Assembly: GCF_004137245.1 (NCBI RefSeq)
Contig: NZ_SDWS01000002.1
Span: forward strand, 558,001 to 622,000
DNA from: Nocardioides glacieisoli
GTDB lineage: Bacteria; Actinomycetota; Actinomycetes; Propionibacteriales; Nocardioidaceae
DNA: 64,000 nucleotides
Reading direction: 5' to 3'
The position numbers and the translations under genes are program-made. A model generated the notes under the pieces. It had not been told where the DNA came from and did not search any database. It saw only the letters and a program-made list of their open reading frames with translations. Positions 47,049 through 56,703 of this stretch are shown here, piece after piece (within the stretch, counting starts at the first letter, position 1; each line of letters begins with the position of its first letter).

Positions 47049-47968
47049 GAAGCCCGGTCGGCCGTCCGCACGATCGCCTCGACGAGCGTCTCGAAGAGCG
47101 CGGGGGGCAGGTCGTGGCCCATCCCGTCGATCAGCACGAGCTCGGCGCCGGGGATCGCGGCCGCGGTGGACCGGCCGCCGCTGACGTGCACCATCTTGTC
47201 GGCCATCCCGTGCACGACGAGCGCCGGGACGCGGAGGCTGCGCAGCCGTTGGGTGCGGTCGGGCTGCTGGAGGATCGCCATCATCTGGCGCATCACGCCG
47301 CTGGCGCTGTAGCCGCGGTCGAAGGTCTCGCCGGCACGGACGGTGAGCCGGTCACGGTCGGCGGGGTAGCCGGGGGAGCCGATGACGTCCCATAGGGCGA
47401 CGCTGGTGGTGACGTAGGACTCGCGGCCCGGCTTGCGCGGAGCGATGAGCGCCGGGATCAGGCGCGGGTCCTGCCATCCCACGGAGCGCTTCCCGGTCGT
47501 CGACATGATGCTCGTCAGCGACCGCACCCGCTTCGGGTGCTCGACCGCGACGGTCTGCGCGATCATTCCGCCCATCGAGATGCCGGCGACGTGCGCCGAC
47601 TCGAGGCCGAGGTGGTCCATCAGCGCGACGGCATCGCCGGCGAGGTCGCCCATGCTGTAGGGCGCCTTGACCTTGCCGCCGCCGAAGGCCCGGACGAGGT
47701 GGTTGCGCTTGACCCGCGCGCGGATCCGCGTGGAGCGGCCGGTGTCGCGGTTGTCGTAGCGCACGACGTAGAAACCCGCGTCCGCGAGCATCACGCAGAG
47801 CTCGGTGTCCCACCACGTCATCGGTCCACCGAGGCCCATCACGAGCAGCAGCGGCTCGTCCGCGGGGTCGCCGAAGGTCTGGTAGCACAGCTCGACCTCG
47901 TTGCCGACGGGCGCGACGAGCTCGTCGGAGCCGACGGGCGCCTCGGTGGTGTCTCGACGAGTGGGCAT
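47045..47968 (-). CDS. alpha/beta hydrolase (RdmC-like esterase group)
   Basis: A 307-residue hydrolase. GLGGPMTWW gives the oxyanion region, RYDNRDTGRST the strand after it, GISMGGMIAQ the nucleophile elbow with Ser near residue 138, GMADKMVHVSGG the acid and DGMGHDLPP the His. The RYDNRDTGRS motif is typical of aclacinomycin methylesterase-like enzymes; the substrate here is unknown. ATG at 47968 was chosen because sequence upstream in frame is not protein-like. Its last codon and stop lie in the 88-bp palindrome. Divergent from another alpha/beta hydrolase gene. Confidence 0.82.
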   Translation of the reverse strand: MPTRRDTTEAPVGSDELVAPVGNEVELCYQTFGDPADEPLLLVMGLGGPMTWWDTELCVMLADAGFYVVRYDNRDTGRSTRIRARVKRNHLVRAFGGGKVKAPYSMGDLAGDAVALMDHLGLESAHVAGISMGGMIAQTVAVEHPKRVRSLTSIMSTTGKRSVGWQDPRLIPALIAPRKPGRESYVTTSVALWDVIGSPGYPADRDRLTVRAGETFDRGYSASGVMRQMMAILQQPDRTQRLRSLRVPALVVHGMADKMVHVSGGRSTAAAIPGAELVLIDGMGHDLPPALFETLVEAIVRTADRAS

Positions 47969-48004
47969 GGCTCCAGTGAACACGACAAGGGCCTCCGGGA
48001 AAAC

Positions 48005-48030
48005 GGAATGTGGGGGATGTCCCCCATTCC
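48005..48030. promoter_or_regulatory. palindrome in divergent hydrolase promoter
   Basis: GGAATGTGGGGGA and TCCCCCATTCC form an inverted repeat (11 pairs, one bulged T) with a two-base centre, midway between the divergent starts at 47968 and 48054. A site for a dimeric regulator of both hydrolase genes is plausible. Confidence 0.45.
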
Positions 48031-48053
48031 ACAAGGGGTCTGGGCTAGGTTCG

Positions 48054-48890
48054 ATGACTGTGACCCAGCGCACAATGGCGGCATTCCTGACGCCGGAGGG
48101 CTTTTCGCAGCCCTCCGCGGCGGCCGTGCTGCGCGAGGGATCGGTCCTCACCGAGGCCGGTCGGTACGCCGTGCAGGCCTTCACCGCGCGCGGTGCGCGA
48201 CGTCGTACGCCCTATGGCTCGCGCCCCGTCCGGACGAGCGAGCCGGTGCTGCTCGTGCCGGGCTTCATGGCCGGCGACTCCTCGCTGGGCCCGATGAGCA
48301 GGTCGCTGCGCCACCAGGGCTTCCGCACCTATCGCGCTGACATCCGCGCCAACATCGGGTGCACGCTCACCGCGGCGACGCAGCTCGAGGAGCGGCTGGA
48401 GGAGATCACCCAGCGCCGCGGCTCGCGCGTGCGGATCGTCGGGCACAGCCTCGGCGGGATGCTCGCCCGCGGCGTCGCGGCCCGTCGCCCCGACCTGGTC
48501 GCCGGCATCGTCACGATGGGCAGCCCGATGCTCGCACCCGGGGCCCACCACATGTCGCTGGCCCGCAGCGTCGACCTGCTGGTGCGGCTCAACCGCGCCG
48601 GCGTGCGCAACGTGATGGCCGAGGACTGCGTCGCCGGGCACTGTGCCCAGGAGAGCTTCGCCCAGGCCCGCGCCGAGCTGCCGGCCGACGTCGACTTCAC
48701 CGCGATCTACTCCCGGCGCGACGGCATCGTCGACTGGCGGGCCTGCATCGACCCGGTCGCCCGGGCCGTCGAGGTGCGCTCGTCCCACGTGGGCATGGCG
48801 TTCGACCCCGCCGTCATCGCTGTCGTGTCGGCGGCGCTGCGCCCAGTGGTCGCGTCAGTTGTCGAAGTCGATCGTGGAGAGATTGCGTAG
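48054..48890 (+). CDS. lipase-like alpha/beta hydrolase
   Basis: A 278-residue hydrolase of the triacylglycerol lipase/PGAP1-like type. [13 protein letters not shown] is the oxyanion loop, [11 protein letters not shown] the nucleophile elbow (Ser near residue 125), [11 protein letters not shown] the acid and SSHVGMAFD the His. Two Cys pairs (NIGCTL; DCVAGHC) could be structural. No signal peptide. ATG at 48054 and GTG at 48060 are both possible; TAGGTT lies eight bases before the GTG, favouring a leaderless start there. Its 3' end overlaps convergent glpX by 36 bp. Confidence 0.8.
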   Translation: MTVTQRTMAAFLTPEGFSQPSAAAVLREGSVLTEAGRYAVQAFTARGARRRTPYGSRPVRTSEPVLLVPGFMAGDSSLGPMSRSLRHQGFRTYRADIRANIGCTLTAATQLEERLEEITQRRGSRVRIVGHSLGGMLARGVAARRPDLVAGIVTMGSPMLAPGAHHMSLARSVDLLVRLNRAGVRNVMAEDCVAGHCAQESFAQARAELPADVDFTAIYSRRDGIVDWRACIDPVARAVEVRSSHVGMAFDPAVIAVVSAALRPVVASVVEVDRGEIA

Positions 48891-49853
48891 CTTCGAGAGC
48901 TGGTGCTCGGCGGTGATCGAGCGGACCGTGCCGCTGCGCGAGCGCATCACCAGCGAGTGCGTCACGACGTGGTCGCCCCGGTAGCGCACGCCCCGCATCA
49001 GCTCGCCGTCGGTGATCCCGGTGGCCACGAAGAACGCGTCGTCGCCGGTCACGAGGTCGTCGGTGCCCAGCACGAAGTCGCGGTCGAGGTTGTGGCCGGC
49101 GTCGAGCGCGCGCTGCCGCTCGTCGTCGTCCTGCGGCCACAGCTGGCCCTGGATCTTGCCGCCGATGCACTTCATCGCACAGGCCGTGATGATGCCCTCG
49201 GGGGTGCCGCCGACGCCGAGCATCAGGTCGACACCGGTGTCGGGCCGGGCCGCCATGATCGCGCCGGCGACGTCACCGTCGGTGATGTACTTGATGCGCG
49301 CCCCGGTCTCGCGGATCTCCTCCACGAGCCTCGCGTGGCGCGGGCGGTCGAGCAGGACGACCGTGACGTCGTGGATCGAGAGGCCCTTGGCCTTGGCGAC
49401 GCGGGCGATGTTCTCCTTCACCGGCAGCCGGATGTCGACGTGGTCGGCGGCCTCCGGCCCGGTGGCAAGCTTGTCCATGTAGAAGACGGCGCTGGGGTCG
49501 TACATCGAGCCGCGTGGCGACACGGCGAGCACCGAGACCGCGTTGCTCATGCCCTTGGCGGTGAGGGTGGTGCCGTCGATCGGGTCCACGGCGACGTCGC
49601 ACTCCGGCCCCGTGCCGTCGCCGACCTCCTCGCCGTTGAAGAGCATCGGCGCGTTGTCCTTCTCGCCCTCGCCGATCACCACCGTGCCGCGCATCTCGAC
49701 GGTGGCGATCATGTAGCGCATCGCCTCGACCGCGACGCCGTCCGCGTCGTTCTTGTCGCCGCGACCGACCCACCGGCCGGCAGCCATGGCCGCGGCCTCG
49801 GTGACGCGTACGAGCTCGAGGGCGAGGTTGCGTTCGGGCTGCGGGGCGCTCAT
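48855..49853 (-). CDS. glpX: class II fructose-1,6-bisphosphatase
   Basis: A 332-residue GlpX-type phosphatase for gluconeogenesis, the only FBPase type in many actinobacteria. Metal and phosphate motifs are in order: [44 protein letters not shown] and [22 protein letters not shown] lies seven bases before the ATG. In mycobacteria glpX, a DUF4245 gene, xseAB and ispH are also close together. Here a molybdate operon sits within that group. Confidence 0.95.
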   Translation of the reverse strand: MSAPQPERNLALELVRVTEAAAMAAGRWVGRGDKNDADGVAVEAMRYMIATVEMRGTVVIGEGEKDNAPMLFNGEEVGDGTGPECDVAVDPIDGTTLTAKGMSNAVSVLAVSPRGSMYDPSAVFYMDKLATGPEAADHVDIRLPVKENIARVAKAKGLSIHDVTVVLLDRPRHARLVEEIRETGARIKYITDGDVAGAIMAARPDTGVDLMLGVGGTPEGIITACAMKCIGGKIQGQLWPQDDDERQRALDAGHNLDRDFVLGTDDLVTGDDAFFVATGITDGELMRGVRYRGDHVVTHSLVMRSRSGTVRSITAEHQLSKLRNLSTIDFDN

Positions 49854-49863
49854 GGCGCACAGG

Positions 49864-50841
49864 TTAACGGCCCGCTTCCCGCGCCCCGTACCGGCTGACG
49901 GCCGTCGCCTTGGCCGACAGCCAGACCTCCTGGCCGGGCACCAGCTCGAGCTCGGTGGCGGCCGCCGGTGTCACGTCGGCGAGCAGGTCGGGGGAGGCGT
50001 GCACCAGGAGTCGTACGGCGTCGCCGTGCGGCGCGAGGGTCGCGATCGGGCCGCGCCAGCGCAGCCGTGACGAACCCTCGGGCTCGGCCAGCGACACCGT
50101 CACCGCGTCGGGGGTGAACGAGATCAGGTCGTCACCGTCGGGCACGAGGTTGAGCCCGACGAGCCGGGCGACGTGCGGTGTGCGCGGCTCGGCGGCGACC
50201 TCGGCCGGCGGGCCGACCTGCGCCACCCGGCCGCCGTCGAGGACCAGCACCCGGTCGGCGAGGGTGAGCGCGTCGATCGCGTCGTGGGTGACGAGCAGCG
50301 CGATGCCCGGGAAGTCGCGCAGGTGCCGGCCGAGCTCGATGCGCAGCGCCATCTGCACGGAGACGTCGAGACCGGTGAAGGGCTCGTCGAGCAGGAGGAC
50401 GTCGGGGTCGGTGGCCAGGGCACGGGCGATGGCGACGCGCTGGGCCTGGCCGCCGGACAGCTCGCGCGGCTTGCGGTCGGCGAGCTCGGCGATGCCGAAG
50501 CGCTCCAGCCAGTCACGGGCGACGGCCTCCGCCCGGCGACGGTCCTCCCCCCGCGAGCGACGGCCGAACGCGACGTTGTCGAGCGCGGTGAGGTGGGGGA
50601 AGAGCAGCTGGCCCTGGAAGACCAGCCCCACCCGACGCTCGCGGACGGGCGTGGCGAGCAGCTCGGTGCCGCCGAGCCGCGCCGAACCGCGTACGTCGAC
50701 GAGCCCCGCGATCGCGTGGAGCAGGCTGCTCTTGCCGGCGCCGTTGGGACCGATGACCGCCAGCACCTCGCCGGGCTCGGCGGTGAAGGCTGCCCGCACC
50801 CGGTCGGCCACCTCGAGGTCGGCCACGAGCTGGGCGGTCAC
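49864..50841 (-). CDS. modC: molybdate importer ATPase
   Basis: A 325-residue ModC: Walker [10 protein letters not shown] near residue 33, signature [15 protein letters not shown], Walker [13 protein letters not shown], switch [11 protein letters not shown], and a C-terminal Mop/TOBE domain (about 260-325) that can bind molybdate. GTG overlaps the modB stop as GTGA. The D-loop lacks the SALD form usual in other importers (TGLD). Confidence 0.9.
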   Translation of the reverse strand: MTAQLVADLEVADRVRAAFTAEPGEVLAVIGPNGAGKSSLLHAIAGLVDVRGSARLGGTELLATPVRERRVGLVFQGQLLFPHLTALDNVAFGRRSRGEDRRRAEAVARDWLERFGIAELADRKPRELSGGQAQRVAIARALATDPDVLLLDEPFTGLDVSVQMALRIELGRHLRDFPGIALLVTHDAIDALTLADRVLVLDGGRVAQVGPPAEVAAEPRTPHVARLVGLNLVPDGDDLISFTPDAVTVSLAEPEGSSRLRWRGPIATLAPHGDAVRLLVHASPDLLADVTPAAATELELVPGQEVWLSAKATAVSRYGAREAGR

Positions 50842-51629
50842 GGCGTGCCCAGCCAGTGGTCGCGCAGCGCGATGAGCACGCCGATGGAGACGACCAGCAT
50901 CACCAGGCTCAGCGAGAGCGCGGCGTCCTGGTCGGCCTGCCGGGTGACGTAGATCAGCGTCGGCATCGTCTGGGTGGTGCCGGGGTAGTTGCCGTTGAAG
51001 GTGATCGTCGCGCCGAACTCGCCGAGGGAGCGTGCCCAGCCCAGCACGGTCCCGGCGACGACGCCGGGCAGCGCGAGCGGCACGGTGACCCGTCGGAACG
51101 TCGTCCAGCGGGTGGCGCCGAGCGTGGCGGCGGCGTCGTCGTACCTCGGATCCGCGGACCGCAGGGCGCCCTCGATGGCGATCACCACGAAGGGCATCGA
51201 GACGAACACGTGCGCCAGCACCACGCCGTACGTCGTGAAGGGGAACGCGAACCCCGTCCAGTCGAGCAGCGGCTCGCCGAGCAGGCCGGTGCGGCCGAAG
51301 GCGCTGCGCAGGGCGATGCCGGCGACCACCGGCGGGAGCACGAGCGGCACCGTGACCAGCGCGCGCAGGGCGCCGCGTCCGCGGAAGTCGACCCGGGCGA
51401 GCAGCCACGCCAGCGGCAGGCCGAGCAGCAGGCAGAACACGATCGCGACGGTCGAGGTGACGAGCGAGAGCCGGAGCGCATCGAGCGCGACCTCCGACGT
51501 GAGGTGGCCGGGGAGGTCGGCCCAGCTCGTGCTGGCGACCATCGCCACCAGCGGGACGAGGAGGAGCAGTGCGGCCAGGGCCGCCGGCACCATCAGGAGT
51601 GCGGGCGGCCTGCCGAGCCGGTCCCTCAC
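50838..51629 (-). CDS. modB: molybdate importer permease
   Basis: A 263-residue permease with six helices and loop DAAATLGATRWTTFRRVTVPLALPG, then ARSLGEFGATITFNGN, the ModB/CysT signature around the gate. The GTG start lies 10 bp after the modA stop. Part of the modE-like/A/B/C operon. Confidence 0.92.
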   Translation of the reverse strand: MRDRLGRPPALLMVPAALAALLLLVPLVAMVASTSWADLPGHLTSEVALDALRLSLVTSTVAIVFCLLLGLPLAWLLARVDFRGRGALRALVTVPLVLPPVVAGIALRSAFGRTGLLGEPLLDWTGFAFPFTTYGVVLAHVFVSMPFVVIAIEGALRSADPRYDDAAATLGATRWTTFRRVTVPLALPGVVAGTVLGWARSLGEFGATITFNGNYPGTTQTMPTLIYVTRQADQDAALSLSLVMLVVSIGVLIALRDHWLGTP

Positions 51630-51639
51630 GGCCAGCTCC

Positions 51640-52374
51640 TCATGGGCTGCCGAAGCCGGCGTCCGCGAGGATCGTCCGACCCTCGTCCGACGTCACCCAC
51701 TCGACCCAGTCTGCGGCCAGGTCGGGGTTCTCCGACTGGTCCAGCGTCGTGGCGTAGTAGGACGTGAGGGCGTCGTTGGCCCCCGGGATCTCGACCGCCT
51801 CGACGTCGTCGCCCACGGCCACGGCGTCGCTCGCGTAGACCAGGCCGGCGTCGGCCTCACCCGAGACGACCTTGTCCAGGGTGGCGCGGACGTCCTCCTC
51901 GAGGCTCGCGGGCTCCGCGGTGATGCCGGTGGCGTCGAGGACGGCCAGCGCGACCTTGCCGCAGGGCACCTCGTCGGCGCAGCGCACCCACGTCGACCCC
52001 TCGAGGTCGTCGAGGGACTCGATGCCGGCGGGGTTGTCGGCCGGGACGACGATCGTCAGGACGTTGGTGGCGAAGGTCTCGACCTCCCCGGTGACGCCCG
52101 CGTTCTCCGCCAGGCCCATCGAGGTCTCGTCGGCCGTGGCCAGGACGTCGCCCGGCGCGCCGTCGGCCACCTGTTCCGCGAGGTCGGTGCTTGATCCGAA
52201 GGAGAACGTCACGTCGACGTCGTGCTCCTCCTCGAAGCCGGTCGCCAGCTCCTCGAACACGTCTGTCAGCGACGCGGCGGCGAGCACCGTGAGCCGGTCT
52301 GTCGCGCCCCCGTCGTCACCCGCGCAGGCGGCCAGCGGCAGGGCGAGGACGAGGGCGGCCAGGTGGCGCCTCAC
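51640..52374 (-). CDS. modA: molybdate-binding lipoprotein
   Basis: A 244-residue binding lipoprotein, lipobox LPLAACAGD near residue 17. LTVLAAASLTDVFEEL, the oxyanion-binding FSFGSSTDLAEQV with serines, and DVLATADETSM fit ModA; DAGLVYASDAVA is the C-lobe oxyanion site. Tungstate binding is possible. GTG overlaps the stop of the HTH-Mop gene (GTGA). Confidence 0.93.
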   Translation of the reverse strand: MRRHLAALVLALPLAACAGDDGGATDRLTVLAAASLTDVFEELATGFEEEHDVDVTFSFGSSTDLAEQVADGAPGDVLATADETSMGLAENAGVTGEVETFATNVLTIVVPADNPAGIESLDDLEGSTWVRCADEVPCGKVALAVLDATGITAEPASLEEDVRATLDKVVSGEADAGLVYASDAVAVGDDVEAVEIPGANDALTSYYATTLDQSENPDLAADWVEWVTSDEGRTILADAGFGSP

Positions 52375-52778
52375 TTCGGGACCTCCACGACGACGTTGGT
52401 GGACTTGACGCTCGCGATGGCGCGTACGCCCGGCTCGAGGCCGAGCTCGTCCGCCGCGTCGCTGCTCATCAGCGACACGACCCGGTAGGGGCCGCAGATC
52501 ATCTCGACCTGGGCCATCACGTGGTCGCGCTTGACCCGCGTGACGATCCCGCTCATCCGGTTGCGCGCGCTGACCGTCCTGGCGCGGGTGCGGTCTCGCT
52601 CCGCGACCTCGCCCGACTCGACCAGGTGCTCGGCGAACTCCGCGAGGTCGGCCCCCGAGACGGTCGCGCGGCCCTCGGTGCGCTGGGACGGGAGGCGCCC
52701 GGTGTCGACCCAGCGGCGTACGGTGTCGTCGCTGACCGCCAGGATCTCCGCTGCTTCCGCGAGTCGGTACGTGATCAC
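52371..52778 (-). CDS. HTH-Mop molybdate-responsive regulator
   Basis: A 135-residue protein: a MerR/excisionase-like helix-turn-helix (YRLAEAAEILAVSDDTVRRWVDTG) followed by one Mop/TOBE domain (ARNRMSGIVTRVKRDHVMAQVEMICG onward) that binds oxyanions. E. coli ModE instead joins a LysR-type helix-turn-helix to two Mop domains, so this is an analogous, shorter design. GTG follows CATACT by six bases. As the first gene of the molybdate operon it probably controls it by sensing molybdate. Confidence 0.85.
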   Translation of the reverse strand: MITYRLAEAAEILAVSDDTVRRWVDTGRLPSQRTEGRATVSGADLAEFAEHLVESGEVAERDRTRARTVSARNRMSGIVTRVKRDHVMAQVEMICGPYRVVSLMSSDAADELGLEPGVRAIASVKSTNVVVEVPK

Positions 52779-52790
52779 GGGGAAAGTATG

Positions 52791-52802
52791 CCGCACGTGC
52801 GG
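52791..52802. promoter_or_regulatory. palindrome adjoining the molybdate operon -10
   Basis: CCGCACGTGCGG is a perfect 12-bp palindrome immediately upstream of the CATACT box (52785-52790) of the leftward molybdate operon, in the spacer expected between -10 and -35. It is a candidate site for the HTH-Mop protein. Confidence 0.4.
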
Positions 52803-52859
52803 GTGTTTGCGCCTGTGGTCGCCGTTCCTGCGGAACACGCAGCCGTCGGCCAGTCCCGC

Positions 52860-52931
52860 TGTAACGCCGGGTTAGTGCTTGTACCCACCAGGTTCCTCGG
52901 GGGTGGGTACAGCAACTAACCCGGCGTTACA
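52860..52931. repeat. 72-bp dispersed palindrome, copy 2
   Basis: Same outer arms (TGTAACGCCGGGTTAG, 52860-52875, complement 52916-52931), same 4-nt steps, same 9-nt inner arms and same 14-nt loop length as the copy at 6306-6377; only loop and step bases differ. Here it lies between divergent genes, the molybdate operon and DUF4245, not after a stop codon, so termination alone does not explain it. Confidence 0.9.
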
Positions 52932-52962
52932 GGGGCTGGGGGTGACTGGGAGGATGGGTCAC

Positions 52963-53508
52963 GTGAGTGGGCAGGGAGGGCAGCCGAGCAGGTACAACCG
53001 CTCCTTCGGCGGCATGACCGGCGCCCTGATCGTCACCGTGCTCTTCGTGGTGGCCTTCGTGGCGTGGCGGGGACTGTTCCGCACCGACACCGACGACACC
53101 CCGGTCCCGGTCGACTGGCAGGAGAGCGTCGAGCTCGCCGACCAGGCGGGACTGCAGGTCGTCCGCCCCCGCGAGCTCCCGGCCGGGTGGGTCGCGACCA
53201 GCGTCGACCTGCGGGCCGGCGACGATCCGCGCTGGGGCCTCGGGGTGCTCACCGACGAGGGCGACTTCGTCGGCATCCGCCAGCAGGACGCGTCGGTCGA
53301 CGCGCTCGTCGAGCAGTACGTCGATGAGAAGGCCGAGGCCGGCGACGACGCGAGCGTCGACTCCGAGATCACCGACACCTGGCAGACCTGGTCGGACTCG
53401 GGCGGCGACCACGGGTGGTCGACCGAGGTGGGGGACGAGGCGGTGCTCGTCTACGGCTCGGCTCCCATCGCCGACATCGAGGCCTACCTCGGGCTGCTCA
53501 CGCGCTGA
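52963..53508 (+). CDS. DUF4245 membrane-anchored protein
   Basis: A 181-residue protein with a short cytoplasmic start, one helix (about 18-38; GALIVTVLFVVAFVAW) and an extracellular domain with a conserved core (LQVVRPRELPAGWVATSVDL). DUF4245 genes usually neighbour glpX and xseAB in actinobacteria, as here. Function unknown. GTG at 52963 has GGGAGG nine bases upstream; ATG at 52954 abuts that motif and is less likely. Confidence 0.75.
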   Translation: MSGQGGQPSRYNRSFGGMTGALIVTVLFVVAFVAWRGLFRTDTDDTPVPVDWQESVELADQAGLQVVRPRELPAGWVATSVDLRAGDDPRWGLGVLTDEGDFVGIRQQDASVDALVEQYVDEKAEAGDDASVDSEITDTWQTWSDSGGDHGWSTEVGDEAVLVYGSAPIADIEAYLGLLTR

Positions 53509-53552
53509 CCGGTCTCGTGACGGGACTTCGTCCCTCCTCGACCAGCGGTCAG
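53505..53552. terminator. hairpin region between convergent genes
   Basis: CTGACCG (53505-53511) and CGGTCAG (53546-53552) enclose an inner stem GGGAC-TTC-GTCCC (53522-53534). The element contains the stop codons of both DUF4245 and xseB and probably serves both. Confidence 0.55.
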
Positions 53553-53761
53553 TCGGCGTCGGGGCCGATGGCCTCGTCGAGCCGCTTGCGCGCTCCGTCG
53601 AGCCATTCCTGGCAGACCTTCGCCAGCGCCTCGCCGCGCTCCCACAGCGCGAGCGACTCCTCGAGGGTCGTGCCGCCGGCCTCGAGGGTGCGCACCACCT
53701 CGATGAGCTCCTCGCGGGCCTCTTCGTAGCTGAGCTGCTGGGGGGTGGCTGCGTCAGGCAT
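53549..53761 (-). CDS. xseB: exodeoxyribonuclease VII small subunit
   Basis: A 70-residue XseB. The helical hairpin signature [37 protein letters not shown] is complete. ATG at 53761 overlaps the xseA 3' end by eight bases, so the subunits are translationally linked. With XseA it forms the nuclease that digests single-stranded DNA from both ends. Confidence 0.93.
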   Translation of the reverse strand: MPDAATPQQLSYEEAREELIEVVRTLEAGGTTLEESLALWERGEALAKVCQEWLDGARKRLDEAIGPDAD

Positions 53762-55007
53762 GGGGGTCCTCTCCGACCAGGGATGCTTTTTCGATGCGGT
53801 CCGTCGTGGCGTGGATCCGGCCGTCGGCGACCCGCACGGACACCACGGCACCGACCGCCGCCTCCGCGACGGAGGTGACGACGTGCCCGTGGGCGTCCTG
53901 CAGGACGGCGTACCCACGTTGCAGCGTCGCGAGCGGCGACAGCGCCTGGGCGCGGGCGCGCTGGTGGCCGATGTCGTCGGCGGCGCGGTCGAGGCGGTGC
54001 GAGAGCGTACGACGGGCACGCGCCAGCAGCTCGTCGAGCTCATCGGTCCGCGCGGTGAGCAGGTTGCGCGGGTCGGCCATCGCCGGTCGGGAGCGCACCT
54101 GCCCGAGCCACTCCTGCTCGCGGGCGATGCGTTGCCGGATCACCTGGCGCAGGCGGTCACGCGCCCACGTCACGCCGTGGGCCTCCTCGGCCATGTCGGG
54201 CACGACGAGCTTCGCGGCGTCGGTCGGTGTCGAGGCGCGGACGTCGGCGACGAGGTCGAGCAGGGGCTGGTCGGGCTCGTGGCCGATGGCGGAGACGACG
54301 GGAGTGCGCATGCCGTGCACGGCGCGGATCAGGGCCTCGTCGGAGAAGGGCAGCAGGTCCTCGATCGAGCCGCCGCCGCGGGCGACGACGATGACGTCCA
54401 CGTCGGGGTTGCGCTCGAGCCTGTCGAGCGCCTCCATCACCTCGGCGGCCGAGCGGGTGCCCTGCATGGCGGCGTAGGCCACCTCGAACTGCACCGCTGG
54501 CCAGCGGCGCCGGGCGTTCTCCAGCACGTCGCGCTCCGCGGCGCTGTTGGGCGCGGTCACCAGGCCGACGCGACCGGGCAGGAAGGGCAGGTCGCGCTTG
54601 AGCTCGGGCGCGAAGAGGCCCTCGGCGGCCAGCAGCTGGCGCCGGCGCTCCATCCGGGCGAGCAGCTCGCCGAGGCCGACCATCCGGATCTCGCGGGCGG
54701 CGAGCGAGAACGAGCCGCGGTTGGGGTAGAAGCTCGGCCGCGCGTGGACCACGACGCTCGCGCCCTCGACGAGGGGTGGATTCATCGAGTCGAAGAGTGA
54801 TCGCTGGCAGGTGAGCGTGACCGAGATGTCGGCCACGGTGTCGCGCAGCGTCATGAAGACCGTGTTGACGCCCGGACGCCGGTTGACCTGCGCGATCTGG
54901 CCCTCGACCCACACGCTGCCGAGCTTGTCGATCCACTGCGTGACCGCGTTGGCGACCGCGCGCACGGGCGCCGGTTGCTCGAGCGTCGCGTCGCGGAGGG
55001 AGGGCAC
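53754..55007 (-). CDS. xseA: exodeoxyribonuclease VII large subunit
   Basis: A 417-residue XseA: N-terminal OB-fold ([23 protein letters not shown]), then the catalytic domain with [30 protein letters not shown] and [26 protein letters not shown], and a helical tail that binds XseB. Length fits the family. GTG follows TATCCT by six bases (leaderless). Divergent from ispH with 47 bp between starts. Confidence 0.95.
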   Translation of the reverse strand: MPSLRDATLEQPAPVRAVANAVTQWIDKLGSVWVEGQIAQVNRRPGVNTVFMTLRDTVADISVTLTCQRSLFDSMNPPLVEGASVVVHARPSFYPNRGSFSLAAREIRMVGLGELLARMERRRQLLAAEGLFAPELKRDLPFLPGRVGLVTAPNSAAERDVLENARRRWPAVQFEVAYAAMQGTRSAAEVMEALDRLERNPDVDVIVVARGGGSIEDLLPFSDEALIRAVHGMRTPVVSAIGHEPDQPLLDLVADVRASTPTDAAKLVVPDMAEEAHGVTWARDRLRQVIRQRIAREQEWLGQVRSRPAMADPRNLLTARTDELDELLARARRTLSHRLDRAADDIGHQRARAQALSPLATLQRGYAVLQDAHGHVVTSVAEAAVGAVVSVRVADGRIHATTDRIEKASLVGEDPHA

Positions 55008-55054
55008 GCGGCGAGGATAGGGGAGGGCACGGACACGCCCGTAGACTTGTGCCC

Positions 55055-56050
55055 ATGACAGACCTCGGCCTGCCCCCGGTCCTCGACCCCGAGAGCGCCA
55101 AGAACGTGCTGCTCGCCGCCCCCCGCGGCTACTGCGCCGGCGTGGACCGTGCCGTCATCACCGTCGAGAAGGCGCTCGACCTCTACGGTGCGCCGGTCTA
55201 CGTCCGCAAGCAGATCGTGCACAACAAGCACGTCGTGGCGAACCTCGAGTCGCGCGGCGCGATCTTCGTCGAGGAGCTCGACGAGGTCCCCGAGGGCCGC
55301 ACCGTCGTCTTCTCCGCCCATGGCGTCTCCCCGGCGGTGCACGAGCAGGCCGCCGAGCGCGGGCTCAAGACCATCGACGCCACCTGCCCGCTCGTCACCA
55401 AGGTCCACCACGAGGCGCGCCGCTTCGCGAGCGACGACTACGACATCCTGCTCATCGGGCACGAGGGGCACGAGGAGGTCGAGGGCACCGCGGGCGAGGC
55501 GCCCGACCACATCCAGCTGGTGCAGAGCCCGGCCGACGTGGCCGGGATCGTCGTACGCGATCCCGCGAAGGTCGCCTGGCTGTCGCAGACCACGCTGAGC
55601 GTCGACGAGACGCTGGAGACGGTCGCCGCGATCCGCGAGAAGTTCCCGCTGCTGCTCGACCCGCCGAGCGACGACATCTGCTACGCCACGCAGAACCGCC
55701 AGCTCGCGGTCAAGGAGATCTCGCCGTCCGCGGACCTGGTGATCGTGGTGGGCTCGCGCAACTCCTCCAACTCGGTCCGCCTGGTCGAGGTGGCCCTCGA
55801 GGCCGGCGCCAAGGCGTCGTACCTCGTGGACGACCACACCGAGATCGACGAGGCCTGGCTCGACGGCGTCGAGACCGTGTCGGTGACCTCCGGCGCGTCG
55901 GTGCCGGAGGACCTCGTCGACGGCGTGCTCGCCTTCCTCTCCGAGCGTGGCTACCCCGACGCGAAGGCCGTGCACTCGGCCGAGGAGTCGCTGATCTTCG
56001 CCCTTCCGCCCGAGCTGCGCCGCGACCTCCGCGCCGCCCAGCAGGGCTGA
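55055..56050 (+). CDS. ispH: 4-hydroxy-3-methylbut-2-enyl diphosphate reductase
   Basis: A 331-residue IspH (LytB), the last enzyme of the MEP pathway, giving IPP and DMAPP. The iron-sulfur ligands are Cys27 ([11 protein letters not shown]), Cys in DATCPLVTK and Cys in [10 protein letters not shown]; substrate contacts HNKHVV and SAHGVSP are present. TAGACT lies seven bases before ATG, another leaderless start. Its product feeds the isoprenyl transferase encoded at 3948. A YciO-type gene follows 12 bp later. Confidence 0.96.
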   Translation: MTDLGLPPVLDPESAKNVLLAAPRGYCAGVDRAVITVEKALDLYGAPVYVRKQIVHNKHVVANLESRGAIFVEELDEVPEGRTVVFSAHGVSPAVHEQAAERGLKTIDATCPLVTKVHHEARRFASDDYDILLIGHEGHEEVEGTAGEAPDHIQLVQSPADVAGIVVRDPAKVAWLSQTTLSVDETLETVAAIREKFPLLLDPPSDDICYATQNRQLAVKEISPSADLVIVVGSRNSSNSVRLVEVALEAGAKASYLVDDHTEIDEAWLDGVETVSVTSGASVPEDLVDGVLAFLSERGYPDAKAVHSAEESLIFALPPELRRDLRAAQQG

Positions 56051-56061
56051 GGGGCCGAGAG

Positions 56062-56685
56062 ATGGCTCGCTTCGTCGACATCCACCCCGACAACCCGCAG
56101 CCGCGGCTGGTCACCCAGGTCGTCGACGCGCTCCGCAACGACGAGCTGATCGCCTACCCGACCGACTCCGGCTACGCGCTGGGCGCCCAGCTCGGCAACC
56201 GAGCGGGGCGTGACCGGATCCTGAAGATCCGCGAGCTCGACGACCGCCACCACTTCACGCTGATGTGCAAGGACTTCGCCCAGCTCGGGCAGTTCGTGCA
56301 CGTGGAGAACTACGCGTTCCGTGCGATCAAGGCCGCGACGCCCGGGCCGTACACCTTCATCCTCCCGGCCACCGGCGAGGTCCCGAAGCGGCTGATGCAC
56401 CCCAAGAAGCGCACGGTCGGCGTTCGGATCCCCGACCACGCGCTGGTGTGCGCGCTGCTCGAGGAGCTCGGCGAGCCGATCCTCACCAGCACCCTGATCC
56501 TGCCCGGCGAGACCGAGGCGCGGACCATGGGCTGGGAGATCAAGGAGGACCTCGACCACTCCGTCGACATCGTCGTCGAGTCGGGCGAGGTCACCGCCGA
56601 GCCCACCTCGGTGATCGACTGGTCGGAGGCCCAGCCCGTCGTCGTACGCCACGGGGCGGGCGACGTGTCGCGCTTCGAGGAGTGA
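56062..56685 (+). CDS. YciO/YrdC/Sua5-family protein
   Basis: A 207-residue protein of the threonylcarbamoyl-AMP synthase superfamily. YPTDSGYALG replaces the YPTET pattern, and RILKIRELDDRHHFTLMC, PGPYTFILPAT and KRTVGVRIPDH follow in order. These features place it with the YciO branch more than with TsaC. YciO proteins can carry weak synthase activity, but their main job is unsettled. Likely in one transcript with ispH. Confidence 0.85.
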   Translation: MARFVDIHPDNPQPRLVTQVVDALRNDELIAYPTDSGYALGAQLGNRAGRDRILKIRELDDRHHFTLMCKDFAQLGQFVHVENYAFRAIKAATPGPYTFILPATGEVPKRLMHPKKRTVGVRIPDHALVCALLEELGEPILTSTLILPGETEARTMGWEIKEDLDHSVDIVVESGEVTAEPTSVIDWSEAQPVVVRHGAGDVSRFEE

Positions 56686-56703
56686 CCCCCAGCCGGATCC
56701 GGC

